DNA from: Rahnella rivi
Lineage (GTDB): Bacteria > Pseudomonadota > Gammaproteobacteria > Enterobacterales > Enterobacteriaceae
Length of the DNA stretch: 64,000 nucleotides
Reading direction: 5' to 3'
Assembly: GCF_019049655.1 (NCBI RefSeq)
Contig: NZ_JAFMOX010000059.1
Coordinates: 62,001-126,000 of the forward strand
The position numbers were made by a program, and so were the translations under genes. The notes under the pieces were generated by a model, which saw only the letters and a list, made by a program, of their open reading frames with translations, was not told where the DNA came from and ran no database searches. How positions within the stretch are numbered: the stretch's first letter is position 1; each line of letters starts with the position of its first letter. This document shows positions 9,212 through 16,901 of this stretch, piece after piece.

Positions 9212-9340
9212 CAGATCATTGCGCCTGACTGAGGGGAAAAACGCCATGGCGACCGTTCAGCTGTTATCCTTTGGTCAGCCAATATCAGCATTTTCGCCAC
9301 CGGTCATCCGGTGGTTTTCATTTACGCAAAGGTTAACGCT

Positions 9341-10315
9341 ATGTCTGCACTGACAGTTGCCGTGATTGCCACGGCCGGATTCAGCCCGTTTCACTTTTCA
9401 GTGCCCTGCATTATCTTCGGGCAGTCTATGCCGCAGCCGGATCTTTTCTGCCTCGAAATTTGTGCTGAACAACCGGGCATTGTCCTGTCTGATATTGGCC
9501 TGTCCATGAATGTAAAACATGGCCTTGAGCTATTGGACGTGGCAGACATTGTTATCGTGCCTTTCTGGCGTCACCCGGAAGAACGTCCTTCTCAGGCATT
9601 GCTCGATGCCCTGATAAAGGCATGGCAGCGCGGCGCTGAAGTGGTCGGGCTGTGTCTTGGCGCTTACGTACTGGCTTATTCCGGCCTGCTTGATAAACAC
9701 CGTGCCGCCACGCACTGGGAGTATGAACAGGATTTCATCGGGCGTTTCCCTGCCGTTCATCTGGACTGCAACTCGCTGTACACCACGGATGATCGTCTTA
9801 TTACCTCCGCCGGAACCGCCGCCGGTATTGACTGCTGCCTGAACATTATCCGTGAACATTATGGTTCCGCGGTGGCTAACCGGGTGGCACGAAGAATGGT
9901 TGTTCCTCCCTATCGCGAAGGCGGTCAGGCGCAGTTTATTGAACGTCCGGTCCCGGTTTCTACGCGGGACGGCAAAATGAACGAGCTGATAGAGTACCTG
10001 CGGCGCAATCTGAACAAGCCTCATGATCTCGATTCACTGGCAAGCTTTGTCAGCATGAGCAGGCGGACGCTGACCCGTCATTTTCTCAAAGCAACCGGCA
10101 CCACGCTGGGAGAATGGCTGAACGCCGAGCGCCTTCAGAGAAGCCAGGAGCTGCTCGAAACCACGAACAGCAGTATTGAAAGCGTGGCCGACATGACCGG
10201 TTTTCAGTCGCCTGTCTCCTTCCGCCAGAGTTTCAAGGCCAGATTCGGCATCAGCCCAAGTGAATGGCGCCGGGCATTCCGAGGCCCGGCCCCCGTTGAA
10301 CAGGAAAAAGCCTGA
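9341..10315 (+). CDS. GlxA-family AraC-type transcriptional regulator
   Basis: The protein has two parts. The N-terminal DJ-1/PfpI-like amidase-type domain (about residues 1-190) contains the nucleophile-elbow-like VVGLCLGAYVLAYSGLLD and the AATHWEYE motif. The C-terminal AraC/XylS DNA-binding domain (about 215-320) has two helix-turn-helix motifs (DLDSLASFVSMSRRTLTRHF and IESVADMTGFQSPVSFRQSF). Such regulators activate nearby genes in response to small molecules. The start ATG at 9341, with AAAGG upstream, is preferred over the GTG at 9311. It likely controls the upstream hydrolase, but this is inferred from adjacency only. Confidence 0.87.
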   Translation: MSALTVAVIATAGFSPFHFSVPCIIFGQSMPQPDLFCLEICAEQPGIVLSDIGLSMNVKHGLELLDVADIVIVPFWRHPEERPSQALLDALIKAWQRGAEVVGLCLGAYVLAYSGLLDKHRAATHWEYEQDFIGRFPAVHLDCNSLYTTDDRLITSAGTAAGIDCCLNIIREHYGSAVANRVARRMVVPPYREGGQAQFIERPVPVSTRDGKMNELIEYLRRNLNKPHDLDSLASFVSMSRRTLTRHFLKATGTTLGEWLNAERLQRSQELLETTNSSIESVADMTGFQSPVSFRQSFKARFGISPSEWRRAFRGPAPVEQEKA

Positions 10316-10438
10316 AAGACGGGCGGTTGAAACGCCGTCTTGCTCAGCACCTTTTCTGAATCGAACCCTCGTCCTCCCCTCAGCCCCCACAGAACCAGAC
10401 CAGGGATATGTCGGTTTGTGCCGTCAGCCGCATTTCCT

Positions 10439-10642
10439 TTAACTGTAACGGCTCGGCCAGATGATTTCGGCTTTGACGCCGATGGCTTCCGCAATCAATC
10501 TTTCGCCTTTGGGCCACCTGCGCGTCAAAGCATTCGACAGCGTGGTGGAACTCAGCCCGGCGTGGCGGGAAACGGCGGACATGGTTGTGCCCGTCTTTTT
10601 AATCGCAGCGATGATGTCTGCCTGATGCCAGTCCTTTTTCAT
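10439..10642 (-). CDS. Ner/SfsB-like small DNA-binding regulator
   Basis: The product is about 67 residues: MKKDWHQADIIAAIKKTG, then MSAVSRHAGLSSTTLSNAL, then RWPKGERLIAEAIG and IIWPSRY. This is the helix-turn-helix layout of the Ner/Nlp (SfsB) family, including the DWH.ADI, GLSS.TL.NAL and IWPSRY hallmarks. The family derives from the Mu-type phage repressor Ner. The frame extends upstream to 10705, but the ATG at 10642 matches the family start. It stands alone on the minus strand, convergent to the GlxA-type gene and divergent from the lipid cluster, so it could regulate either. Function here is unproven. Confidence 0.8.
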   Translation of the reverse strand: MKKDWHQADIIAAIKKTGTTMSAVSRHAGLSSTTLSNALTRRWPKGERLIAEAIGVKAEIIWPSRYS

Positions 10643-10705
10643 ACAGCTCTCTCCTGAAAGTGGTAAAGCGAACCACACTGCACGTCGAAACTCCGTTTGC
10701 GGCAC

Positions 10706-11065
10706 ACGTTGCCCTTTTAGTTCCTACACTATTAAGAGGAACTCAGGCGGGAGCAGGACGCTTTACGTCTCCTCCGGCAAGCCCGACAGTGGCAACGGTG
10801 GCGGGTTTTACCGCCGCGACCAGACGTTAACGGGATATCCCTGCAGAATAAACAGGCAATTAACGAGAATGGGATACTGCTTCCAGAGAGTTTTTAGGGT
10901 TTGCAGTCCGTTGCAGCGAGAAGCGTTGACTGACTTGCGGCCCTTAAATCGTGTGTGCTTATGTACCCCAAAAGGGGCAAAACAGGTAATATATCCGCCA
11001 CATCCTTCCGGGGTTATTTGCACTCACCACCGGCTAAAAATAATCGAAAATACATAAGGATATAT
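10706..11065. other. Upstream region of the lipid gene cluster
   Basis: These 360 bases separate the Ner-like gene from the first gene of the lipid cluster. The plus strand stays open in the cluster's frame from 10955, but the predicted peptide there is not family-like and lacks a ribosome site, so I treat it as leader. A TTGACT hexamer near 10926 and a TTGCAC near 11018 are possible -35 elements without good -10 partners. AAGGA at 11056-11060 serves the GTG start at 11066. Confidence 0.4.
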
Positions 11066-12082
11066 GTGGATTCTTTAAGGAATTTACCTGCAGCGCCATC
11101 GCTGGTGCCGCTTAAAATCATTTCCTCGGGTGCGGCACTCCCGGCGCATAAAGTGACATCGGCTGAACTGGATGTCCGGCTCGGGAAATCCGCAGGGTAT
11201 GTGCAACAGCGTTCAGGCGTGGAATACCGTTTCCACGGCGATGACCGCGCCTCGCAGGTTCAGCTTGCGGTGGCCGCCATCACTGATGCGCTTGAGCGCG
11301 GAAATATTGCGGCACACTCCGTCGATTTGCTGATTTTCGCTTCCGCGATCCCGGTGCAGGCGCTGCCTTACAGCGCGGCGCACGTCTTGAAAGCCTCGCC
11401 GTTGCGTGAAGGCATCAGCACCTTTGATGTCAACGCCAGCTGCGTCAGCTTCATTTCAGCGTTGCAGGTCGCCGCCGGTTTGCTCAATACCGGTGCTTAC
11501 CAGCGGATAGCGATTGTCAGTGCGGAACTGGCGTCGCGGGGCATCAACTGGGCACATGAAGAATCGTCGATTATTCTGGGCGACGGCGCAGCCTGCGCCA
11601 TTGTCGAACGGGGCGATGGTCGCAGCGGCATTCTCTCCTGCCTGATGGAAACCTATCCGGCCGGTGTGGATCTGTGCCATATCCGCGCAGGCGGTACCCG
11701 ACGCAATCCCCGTGCGGGGATCGCCGACAGTGACTTTTTATTTCATATGGACGGCAAGCGCCTGTTCCGCCTCGCCGCTGCACTGATCGAAGAGTATTGG
11801 GCGCGGTTATTGTCTGCCGCGCAGTGCGCGCAGGGCGATCTGGCGGCCGTGGTGCCGCATCAGGCCAGCCATGTTTCACTCGAACACATGCGCCGCCGGC
11901 TGAACATTCCGGCAGACGTGCTGATTGATATCTACCGTCACCACGGCAATCAGGTGTCGGCGTCTATCCCGACCGCGCTGCATTATGCCCTCACCCACGA
12001 TCGCTTTTCGCCGGGAAAACCGGTGGCGCTGGTGGGCACCGCGGCCGGTCTGACGCTCGGCGGCATGGTGCTGATCCCATGA
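11066..12082 (+). CDS. Beta-ketoacyl-ACP synthase III-like (FabH/OleA-type) condensing enzyme
   Basis: This 338-residue thiolase-fold enzyme probably performs a Claisen condensation of two acyl thioesters. The catalytic triad of the FabH group is visible: Cys126 in FDVNASCVSFISAL, His265 in AVVPHQASHV and Asn295 in YRHHGNQVSASIPTAL. The C-terminal GTAAGLTLGGMVL resembles FabH's glycine-rich end. Length fits FabH (about 317) and OleA (about 340). It sits directly before an OleD-like reductase and close to an adenylate-forming enzyme, which argues for an OleA-like head-to-head role over housekeeping fatty-acid initiation; that is inference. The GTG at 11066 has AAGGA 5 bases upstream. It overlaps the next gene by four bases (ATGA). 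Confidence 0.85.
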   Translation: MDSLRNLPAAPSLVPLKIISSGAALPAHKVTSAELDVRLGKSAGYVQQRSGVEYRFHGDDRASQVQLAVAAITDALERGNIAAHSVDLLIFASAIPVQALPYSAAHVLKASPLREGISTFDVNASCVSFISALQVAAGLLNTGAYQRIAIVSAELASRGINWAHEESSIILGDGAACAIVERGDGRSGILSCLMETYPAGVDLCHIRAGGTRRNPRAGIADSDFLFHMDGKRLFRLAAALIEEYWARLLSAAQCAQGDLAAVVPHQASHVSLEHMRRRLNIPADVLIDIYRHHGNQVSASIPTALHYALTHDRFSPGKPVALVGTAAGLTLGGMVLIP

Positions 12083-13095
12083 AAATTTTAGTGACAGGCT
12101 CCACCAGCGGGCTCGGGCGCAATGCCACGGAGTGGTTACTGGCTGCCGGGCATCAGGCGGTGGCGGCGGGCCGTGATCTTGTGGTCGGGAAAATGCTCAC
12201 CGACGCAGGGGCGGATTTCCGCTTTGTCGATCTCGACTCTGTGACTCCGGCGCAGCTGACCTCGCTGGTGCAGGGCTGTGACGCCGTCTGGCACTGTGCG
12301 GCTAAATCGTCGCCTTGGGGCAAAGCGTCTGACTTTATGCGCACCAACATGGATCTCACCGACAGGCTGGCGCTGGCCGCCGGGCAGGCCGGTGTGCCGC
12401 GGTTCGTGCATATTTCCACGCCCGCCATCTATTTTGATTTCCGGCACCACGCCGATATCGATGAAAGTTATCGCGCGAAACGCTTCGCTAACCATTACGC
12501 CCGCAGCAAATTTCTGGCGGAGGGTTGCATCACGCAGCGCCAGCAGCAATTTCCGGCAACACGTTTTACCGTGCTTCGCCCGCGCGGATTGTTCGGCGCA
12601 CATGACCGGGTGATCGTTCCGCGCATTCTTGAGCAAATCCGCCTGAATAAAGGCGTGCTGCGCTTGCCGCGCGGCGGTGAAACGCTGCTGGACCTGACTT
12701 TTTCGCTCAACGTCGTCGAAGCCATGTGGCAGGCCACTGCTCAGCCACATCTTCCCCCGGCGGCGGTCTATAACATTACCAATCAGCAACCTGAGCGCCT
12801 GGGTGACATGTTGCATCAGTTGTTGAATGAACAGCTCGGGATCCGTTTCACCCTCCGGCCTGTGCCTTACCGGCTGCTTTATGGCGTGGCGAGCGGCATG
12901 GAGCTGCTGGCTCAGGCGCGCGGGCGTGAACCGCTGCTGACCCGCTACAGCGTCGGCGCAGTGAATTTTGATATGACGCTGAGCCAGGCCCGTGCGATTA
13001 GCGAGCTGCACTACCGGCCGGTGTATTCCATGCAACAGGCCATCGGGCTGACGGCGCAGGCGATGCGGGAAAATAAAGGAGTGCACCTTGGCTAA
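12079..13095 (+). CDS. NAD(P)-dependent reductase/epimerase of the 3-beta-HSD (OleD-like) type
   Basis: This extended short-chain dehydrogenase has 338 residues. The nucleotide-binding TGSTSGLG lies at residues 6-13. The catalytic serine region is HISTPAIYFD (about 111-120), where OleD and 3-beta-hydroxysteroid dehydrogenases have HTSS or VSTP. The YARSK Tyr-Lys pair is at 140-144 and the RPRGLFG segment follows. Its likely reaction is reduction of the beta-keto product of the preceding condensing enzyme to a beta-hydroxy acid. It starts at an ATG overlapping the upstream stop and ends overlapping the next start by eight bases, so expression is coupled. Confidence 0.83.
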   Translation: MKILVTGSTSGLGRNATEWLLAAGHQAVAAGRDLVVGKMLTDAGADFRFVDLDSVTPAQLTSLVQGCDAVWHCAAKSSPWGKASDFMRTNMDLTDRLALAAGQAGVPRFVHISTPAIYFDFRHHADIDESYRAKRFANHYARSKFLAEGCITQRQQQFPATRFTVLRPRGLFGAHDRVIVPRILEQIRLNKGVLRLPRGGETLLDLTFSLNVVEAMWQATAQPHLPPAAVYNITNQQPERLGDMLHQLLNEQLGIRFTLRPVPYRLLYGVASGMELLAQARGREPLLTRYSVGAVNFDMTLSQARAISELHYRPVYSMQQAIGLTAQAMRENKGVHLG

Positions 13096-13894
13096 TCTCA
13101 CCGCTTTTGACGTGGGCTATTGCCTGCACCCCGGATGTATGGCCCTCAAAGGCGCGGGCTGGCGGGTGTGTAAATTCCCCGCGCGGGCATGGCTGTTAGA
13201 GGCGCAGGGCAAGCGCTGGCTGTGGGATACCGGCTACGCCGACCATTTTGAACATTACACGTCCAAAGGCATTTACCGCCTGTACCGGGCGACCACGCCG
13301 GTGCATTTCGACTCACGGGATGCGCTGTTCCGTCAGCTGGCGGATCGGGGAATTTCTCCCGCCGATATCACGACCCTTATCATTTCGCATTTTCACGGTG
13401 ACCATATCGCCGGGCTGCGGGATTTCAGCGGCGTGCCTGCCATCAGCAGCATGGACGGCTGGATCCGCACCCGTAAACTTCGTGGCCTGGCCGCCCTGAA
13501 AAACGCGTTCGTTCCGGGGCTTATCCCGGACGATTTCGAAACCGGGCTGCAATGGATGGAAGCCATGGAGGAAACGCCCCTGCCCGCCGCACTCGCCCCC
13601 TTTGAGGGCGGATACAGCCTGCCTGGCAGCGACAATGAAATTATTCTGGTGCCGCTGCCGGGACATGCTGCCGGACATATCGGCGCATTTGTTCTCACTG
13701 ATTCCGGCTGGGAGTTGCTCGCCAGCGACGCAGCCTGGTCGCCGAAAAGTTACGAAAGCCTGCGCGGGCCGTCGCGTATGGCGCATCTGGTGATGGACAA
13801 CAGCGCCGCGTATTACGAAACGCTGCGCCGCCTGAACCGGCTTTATCTGAGCGGCAATGTAAAGATCCACTTGTGCCACGAGGGGGATTTATGA
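13088..13894 (+). CDS. Metallo-beta-lactamase-fold hydrolase of the lipid cluster
   Basis: The 268-residue protein has the metal signature ISHFHGDHIAGL, with HFHGDH at residues 101-106. Later motifs are LPGHAAGHIGAF (third metal His) and LLASDAAWSPKSY (bridging Asp), followed by a C-terminal HLCHEGD His, so all five metal-ligand regions seem intact. The start is a TTG at 13088 with AAAGGAG about 8 bases upstream, inside the end of the previous gene; no in-frame ATG lies nearby. It resembles acyl-lactonase/thioesterase branches of the superfamily only in general terms. Its place where classical ole clusters have OleB suggests hydrolysis of an acyl intermediate, which is inference. Confidence 0.8.
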   Translation: MANLTAFDVGYCLHPGCMALKGAGWRVCKFPARAWLLEAQGKRWLWDTGYADHFEHYTSKGIYRLYRATTPVHFDSRDALFRQLADRGISPADITTLIISHFHGDHIAGLRDFSGVPAISSMDGWIRTRKLRGLAALKNAFVPGLIPDDFETGLQWMEAMEETPLPAALAPFEGGYSLPGSDNEIILVPLPGHAAGHIGAFVLTDSGWELLASDAAWSPKSYESLRGPSRMAHLVMDNSAAYYETLRRLNRLYLSGNVKIHLCHEGDL

Positions 13895-15183
13895 TCCCGC
13901 TGAAAACCCTGTGGCACTACCTGCGCACCCGCCGCCTGGTATTTGACAACCGCGAAGCGTTGCTGGCGTGGCAACAGAAAAAACTGCGTCAGTTTGCCCG
14001 CAAAACGCTGGCAAAGAGCCCGTGGTTTAAGGCCTGCGCGACCCTGCCGCAAAATCAGTGGCCGCTGATGGATAAGGCCCTGATGATGGCGAATTTCGAT
14101 CAGATGAACACGGCCGGTCTGAAGAAAGAGGCGCTGCTGGCCTGTGCGCAGCGTGCGGAACGCGACCGCCATTTCACGCCGCAAATTGAGGGGTTCAGCG
14201 TCGGGCTCTCGTCTGGCACCTCCGGTCAGCGCGGGATTTTCGTCGTCAGCCCGCATGAGCAGCAGGTCTGGGCGGGCGGAATGCTGGCAAAAATGCTGCC
14301 GCAAGGGTTACGCCGCGGTGAGCGCGTCGCGATGTTTTTGCGGGCAGACAATAACCTCTACCACAGCGTGAATAACCGCTGGCTGACCCTTGAGTTTTTC
14401 GATCTGTTCGCGCCTTTTCACCCGCAATTGCTGCGGCTGGAAAATGTCGCGCCGACCATTATTGTCGCACCGGCACAGGTACTGCGGCAGCTGGCGCTGG
14501 CGGTGCAGAACCGCGAACTGACGCTCAACGTCAGCAAAGTCATTTCCGTTGCCGAAGTGCTGACCGCTCAGGATCGTCAACTGCTGGAGCAGGTTTTCCC
14601 GCAGGTGGGTGAAGTCTATCAGGCAACCGAAGGTTTTCTCGCCGCCACCTGCGAGCGGGGAACGCTGCACCTTAATGAAGAGTTTATTCACGTGGAACCG
14701 GAGTGGATAGACGACCGCCGCTTCGTGCCGGTGATTACCGATTTCACCCGCCATACCCAGCCGATTGTGCGTTACCGGCTGGACGATGTGCTGGTGAAAA
14801 GTGAGCAGCCGTGCGGCTGCGGGCGCGTGACCCTGTCCATCGAGCGCATCGAAGGCCGCTGCGACGACTGGCTGGCATTGCCGGGCAAAGACAGGCAGCC
14901 GCAGGTGATGTTTGCTGATGCCTGCAACCGGGTGATCGCCAACGCCCTGCCGCTGACGGCAGACTACCGGCTGACGCAGCAAAATGACGTCGCGTTGTTG
15001 CTGGAAGCCGAATGCAGCGAAAGCGAACTGACCCTGTGTAAAACCCGGCTGGAGCAGCATTTCGCTGTACAGGGCGTGGACCTTTCTCAGTTACAGTGGA
15101 CGCTGAGGGCGGGAAACATTCCCGCCAACTTCATGCTTAAAAAACGTCGGATCACCCGCTTAAAGGACACCGTTCATGGTTAA
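13891..15183 (+). CDS. Adenylate-forming enzyme related to coenzyme F390 synthetase
   Basis: The 430-residue protein belongs to the ANL (acyl/aryl-CoA ligase) superfamily, in the small branch annotated as F390-synthetase-related. Visible motifs are the phosphate-binding loop LSSGTSGQRG at about 106-115, the A5 motif YQATEG at 243-248 and the A7-type PIVRYRLDD at 291-299, followed by a CGCG pair. The C-terminal lid domain is short, ending VDLSQLQWTLRAGNIPANFM and KKRRITRLKD. It probably activates a carboxylic acid with ATP, possibly a beta-hydroxy acid as in OleC. ATG 13891 overlaps the previous stop (ATGA); GAGGGGG serves as ribosome site. Confidence 0.82.
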   Translation: MIPLKTLWHYLRTRRLVFDNREALLAWQQKKLRQFARKTLAKSPWFKACATLPQNQWPLMDKALMMANFDQMNTAGLKKEALLACAQRAERDRHFTPQIEGFSVGLSSGTSGQRGIFVVSPHEQQVWAGGMLAKMLPQGLRRGERVAMFLRADNNLYHSVNNRWLTLEFFDLFAPFHPQLLRLENVAPTIIVAPAQVLRQLALAVQNRELTLNVSKVISVAEVLTAQDRQLLEQVFPQVGEVYQATEGFLAATCERGTLHLNEEFIHVEPEWIDDRRFVPVITDFTRHTQPIVRYRLDDVLVKSEQPCGCGRVTLSIERIEGRCDDWLALPGKDRQPQVMFADACNRVIANALPLTADYRLTQQNDVALLLEAECSESELTLCKTRLEQHFAVQGVDLSQLQWTLRAGNIPANFMLKKRRITRLKDTVHG

Positions 15184-15784
15184 TCGTTTATGGCAGATGT
15201 TGCTGGGCTGGGGCGCAGTCGGCGTGGTTTATCATCTGACGGATACCTTTCAGACCGCGGGCACCGTGCTGAAGCCCTCGGTGATTGACCGGATGATCCC
15301 GTTCAGCCCCGGCGGCATCTGGCTGTATCTGTCGTTTTTCATCATCATCCCGCTGGCTTACCTGACCTGCCCGGCACACCGGCTACGCTGGTTGCGTAAT
15401 GCGATGATGCTCACGGCGCTGCTCTCGGGGATGGTTTATCTCCTCTGGCCGACCACCATGGTGTACCCCGCATTCCCAGAAGACTCACTCAGTGCGCGGA
15501 TGCTCTCGGCGTTAGCCGCCGTTGACTCGCGCCAGAACTGCCTGCCCTCGCTGCACATGGCGCTGACCGTGCTCTCTGTCTGGGCGCTGAGCAGCCGCCA
15601 TCTCTGGAAAACCGGCCTGTATATGCTGTGGTGCCTGGCTATCGGATTCTCAATTTTACAGTTACGTCGCCATCTGTTTGTCGATCTGCTAAGCGGTGCC
15701 GGTCTGGCACTTGGCGTCGGCGCGCTGCTGTGGCGGTTCATGTTGATTACGCCGTCTGGTCACAAGGAAAGTGCTCATGGTTGA
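15176..15784 (+). CDS. PAP2-like integral membrane phosphatase/phosphotransferase
   Basis: The 202-residue protein has about five or six hydrophobic segments. It carries the reduced PAP2/inositol-phosphorylceramide-synthase signature: NCLPSLHMAL (PSLH at 124-127) and LRRHLFVDLLSG (His166, Asp170). These correspond to the catalytic PSxH and RxxxxxHxxxD blocks, although the second block is RRHLFVD and thus compact. It would act on a lipid phosphate or transfer a head group at the inner membrane. It overlaps the adenylate-forming gene by eight bases. The exact reaction is unknown. Confidence 0.75.
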   Translation: MVNRLWQMLLGWGAVGVVYHLTDTFQTAGTVLKPSVIDRMIPFSPGGIWLYLSFFIIIPLAYLTCPAHRLRWLRNAMMLTALLSGMVYLLWPTTMVYPAFPEDSLSARMLSALAAVDSRQNCLPSLHMALTVLSVWALSSRHLWKTGLYMLWCLAIGFSILQLRRHLFVDLLSGAGLALGVGALLWRFMLITPSGHKESAHG

Positions 15785-16901
15785 TTTAATTATTCCGATC
15801 ATCTTTATGCTGGTGGTGGTGTTAGGCGAAGCCTGCCTGTTGCAGTATTTGCGCAAAGAGCCGGTTAACTGGCGCGATGTGATGTTTAACCTCAACTCCG
15901 GTCATGTGATGTTATGGCTGTTTCGCGGGCTGGAGATTTTCTGTTACGGGCTGGTTGTCACGCATTTCAGCCTGAACTGGGTCAGCGGCTGGCCTGCGCC
16001 GCTGATGTGGCTTTTCGCGTTGCTGGCATGGGATTTCGGTTTCTACTGGCTGCACCGGTTGCATCATAAATTCGGCCCGCTGTGGGCGGTGCACGTGGTG
16101 CATCATCAGGGGGAGCACTTCAATCTGTCGCTCGGCGTGCGTAATTCCTGGTATTCGTCGCTGACCTCGATCCCGTTCTTTATGCTGCTGGCGATTGCCG
16201 GTGTGCCGCTGTCGGTGTTTATCGCCGTGTCGCTGCTGCACTACAGCGTGCAGCTGTTTAATCACAACGCGCTGACGCCCAATCTCGGGTTCCTCGAGAA
16301 AATTTTCGTCACGCCTTCCCATCACCGCGTGCATCACGTCAATGACCGTTTCTACGCGGATAAAAACTGCGGCGGCACGTTCATTTTCTGGGACAAAATG
16401 TTCGGCACCTACTGGCCGGGTTTGCCGGAGGGCGAATTTACCTACGGTTCAGGTAAACAGCCGCACCCACAAAATCCGTTCTGGGCGAGCAATCAGCCGT
16501 TCTTTCAGTATCTGAAACTGCCCCTGCGCTATCGTCATAAACCGCCGCAGTTCCGCTGTACCACGGCCAGCCTGCTTACCGGTGCGCTGTTGCTGTTCTC
16601 ACTGGTGATTGGCTATGTCTGGCAATACGGTTACGGCTATCAGGGCACCACGCTGGCGCAGGTCACGCTTTTCCTGTTGCTGATGGCCGGTACGCTGGCG
16701 CTGGGCGCAATTGCCGAAGGCCGTAAAGGGGGCGTCATCGCGTGGCTGCTGATCACCGTCGCTCTCCCGCTGATTTTCCTCCTCGGTCTGGGCTGGCATG
16801 ACAGGTTCTGGATCTGGCTGATGCCGTTAATCAGCCTGCACGGCGTCAGTCTGGCGCTGGGCGTGGGCCGACGTCAGACTGAGGTGGCCGCCTGTGAATA
16901 A
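15777..16901 (+). CDS. Sterol desaturase/fatty acid hydroxylase superfamily membrane enzyme
   Basis: The 374-residue membrane protein has the di-iron histidine clusters of the fatty-acid hydroxylase superfamily. These are HRLHH (93-97), HVVHH (106-110) and SHHRVHHVND (about 181-190), with NHNALTPNLG between. Additional hydrophobic helices follow to residue 370. Enzymes of this family hydroxylate or desaturate lipids, or cleave ether bonds, in the membrane using oxygen. The ATG at 15777 lies inside the end of the previous gene with AAGGAA upstream. It probably tailors the acyl product made by the upstream soluble enzymes. Confidence 0.85.
   Translation: MVDLIIPIIFMLVVVLGEACLLQYLRKEPVNWRDVMFNLNSGHVMLWLFRGLEIFCYGLVVTHFSLNWVSGWPAPLMWLFALLAWDFGFYWLHRLHHKFGPLWAVHVVHHQGEHFNLSLGVRNSWYSSLTSIPFFMLLAIAGVPLSVFIAVSLLHYSVQLFNHNALTPNLGFLEKIFVTPSHHRVHHVNDRFYADKNCGGTFIFWDKMFGTYWPGLPEGEFTYGSGKQPHPQNPFWASNQPFFQYLKLPLRYRHKPPQFRCTTASLLTGALLLFSLVIGYVWQYGYGYQGTTLAQVTLFLLLMAGTLALGAIAEGRKGGVIAWLLITVALPLIFLLGLGWHDRFWIWLMPLISLHGVSLALGVGRRQTEVAACE

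Noticed and set aside
10314..10342. Imperfect inverted repeat after the GlxA-type gene (AAGACGG.../...CCGTCTT)
   Set aside because: It has a bulge and is followed by TGCTC rather than a T-run; terminator function not supported.
10955..11065. N-terminal extension of the condensing enzyme frame
   Set aside because: The 37 extra residues are not FabH-like and lack a ribosome site; the GTG at 11066 has a good one.
12136..13101. A 321-codon open frame opposite the OleD-like gene
   Set aside because: Antisense shadow: no ribosome site, no recognisable domain, and the plus-strand gene is clearly conserved.
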